NCBI GenBank assembly: GCA_013003465.1
Contig: JABDIZ010000159.1
Location: 1 to 6,738, forward strand
Source: Rhodothermaceae bacterium
GTDB taxonomy: Bacteria; Bacteroidota; Rhodothermia; Rhodothermales; Rubricoccaceae
Direction of reading: 5' to 3'
Length of the DNA stretch: 6,738 nt
Shown piece by piece: positions 6,497 through 6,738 of the stretch (positions are counted from its first letter, which is position 1; each line of letters starts with the position of its first letter). The notes under the pieces were generated by a model, which had not been told where the DNA came from, made no database searches, and saw only the letters and a program-made list of their open reading frames with translations. A program made the position numbers and the translations under genes.

Positions 6497-6738
6497 TTGA
6501 CTGCTTTCACCTTCGACCCGACGCACGTCCACCACGTCGAGGCGGGACACCCGGAACGGCCAGAGCGCCTGGCCGCCATTCGTGCGCGTCTGGAAACCGA
6601 CGGGCTGTGGGATGAGATGGCGCGGCTGCCCACGCCGGAGGCCTCGCGCGAGGCGCTCGAACGCGTCCACGCCCCGGCCTACCTCGACCTGCTCGAGGAC
6701 GTGGCCGTCGCCGGCGGCGCGCGCCTCGACCCGGACAC
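6497..6738 (+). CDS. Histone-deacetylase-like (AcuC/HDAC family) hydrolase, N-terminal part only
   Basis: The first 80 codons of a zinc-dependent deacetylase of the class II HDAC/acetoin-utilisation family, cut by the right edge. Bacterial members remove acetyl groups from proteins, polyamines or small amides. The family mark HPERPERLAAIRARLE is at residues 18-32, preceded by FTFDPTHVHHVEAG, and followed by LERVHAPAYLDLL (54-66) and GGARLDPD (73-80), which normally leads into the YVSPGS segment just outside the window. The catalytic histidines and zinc ligands are therefore not visible. An in-frame TAG at 6476-6478 limits the 5' end, and between it and the conserved region there is no ATG or GTG. 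TTG at 6497 is the best start, with CTG at 6491 as a poorer alternative; the next in-frame ATG would delete the HPERPERL motif. No Shine-Dalgarno is seen; the leader is ACCCCCTGT followed by CT. It follows the HD gene by 44 bases. Confidence 0.87.
   Translation, partial: MTAFTFDPTHVHHVEAGHPERPERLAAIRARLETDGLWDEMARLPTPEASREALERVHAPAYLDLLEDVAVAGGARLDPD

Overview
This GC-rich window is densely coding and reads as ordinary bacterial chromosome. The best guess for the source is a high-GC member of the Bacteroidota/Rhodothermota side, such as the Salinibacter or Rubricoccus group. Three things point there. The HD phosphohydrolase closely resembles the Bacteroidota form of that family. The polysaccharide deacetylase has the N-terminal domain (DUF7033-like) common in that phylum. 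Almost no start codon has a Shine-Dalgarno sequence, and the leaders are pyrimidine-rich instead. This assignment is inference from remembered family features, not a database result.

Layout: positions 1-5080 are read on the minus strand. In order of transcription they hold a DUF7033-type polysaccharide deacetylase (5080 to 3677), a 139-base gap with one imperfect palindrome, a 674-residue protein made only of PAS domains (3537 to 1513), a DUF2064/TIGR04282-type glycosyltransferase-like protein (1520 to 828), and class I fructose-1,6-bisphosphatase, which runs off the left edge (788 to 1). The PAS and glycosyltransferase genes overlap by 8 bases; the phosphatase follows 39 bases later. These three probably form one transcription unit. 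From 5139 rightward the plus strand carries an HD-domain phosphohydrolase (COG1078 type) and, 44 bases after it, the N-terminal part of a histone-deacetylase-like (AcuC/HDAC family) hydrolase that runs off the right edge and appears to start at TTG. The two blocks diverge from a short region at 5081-5138, which may extend to 5018.

The deacetylase and the glycosyltransferase suggest some envelope or glycan chemistry, the phosphatase is central carbon metabolism, and the PAS protein is a cytoplasmic sensor or scaffold without any visible output domain. No mobile element, CRISPR array, tRNA or rRNA was seen. I see no convincing new multi-gene system. The points most worth checking are the output-less PAS array coupled to the glycosyltransferase, a near-perfect DNA tandem repeat at the uncertain start of the polysaccharide deacetylase, and the non-ATG start of the HDAC-like gene.
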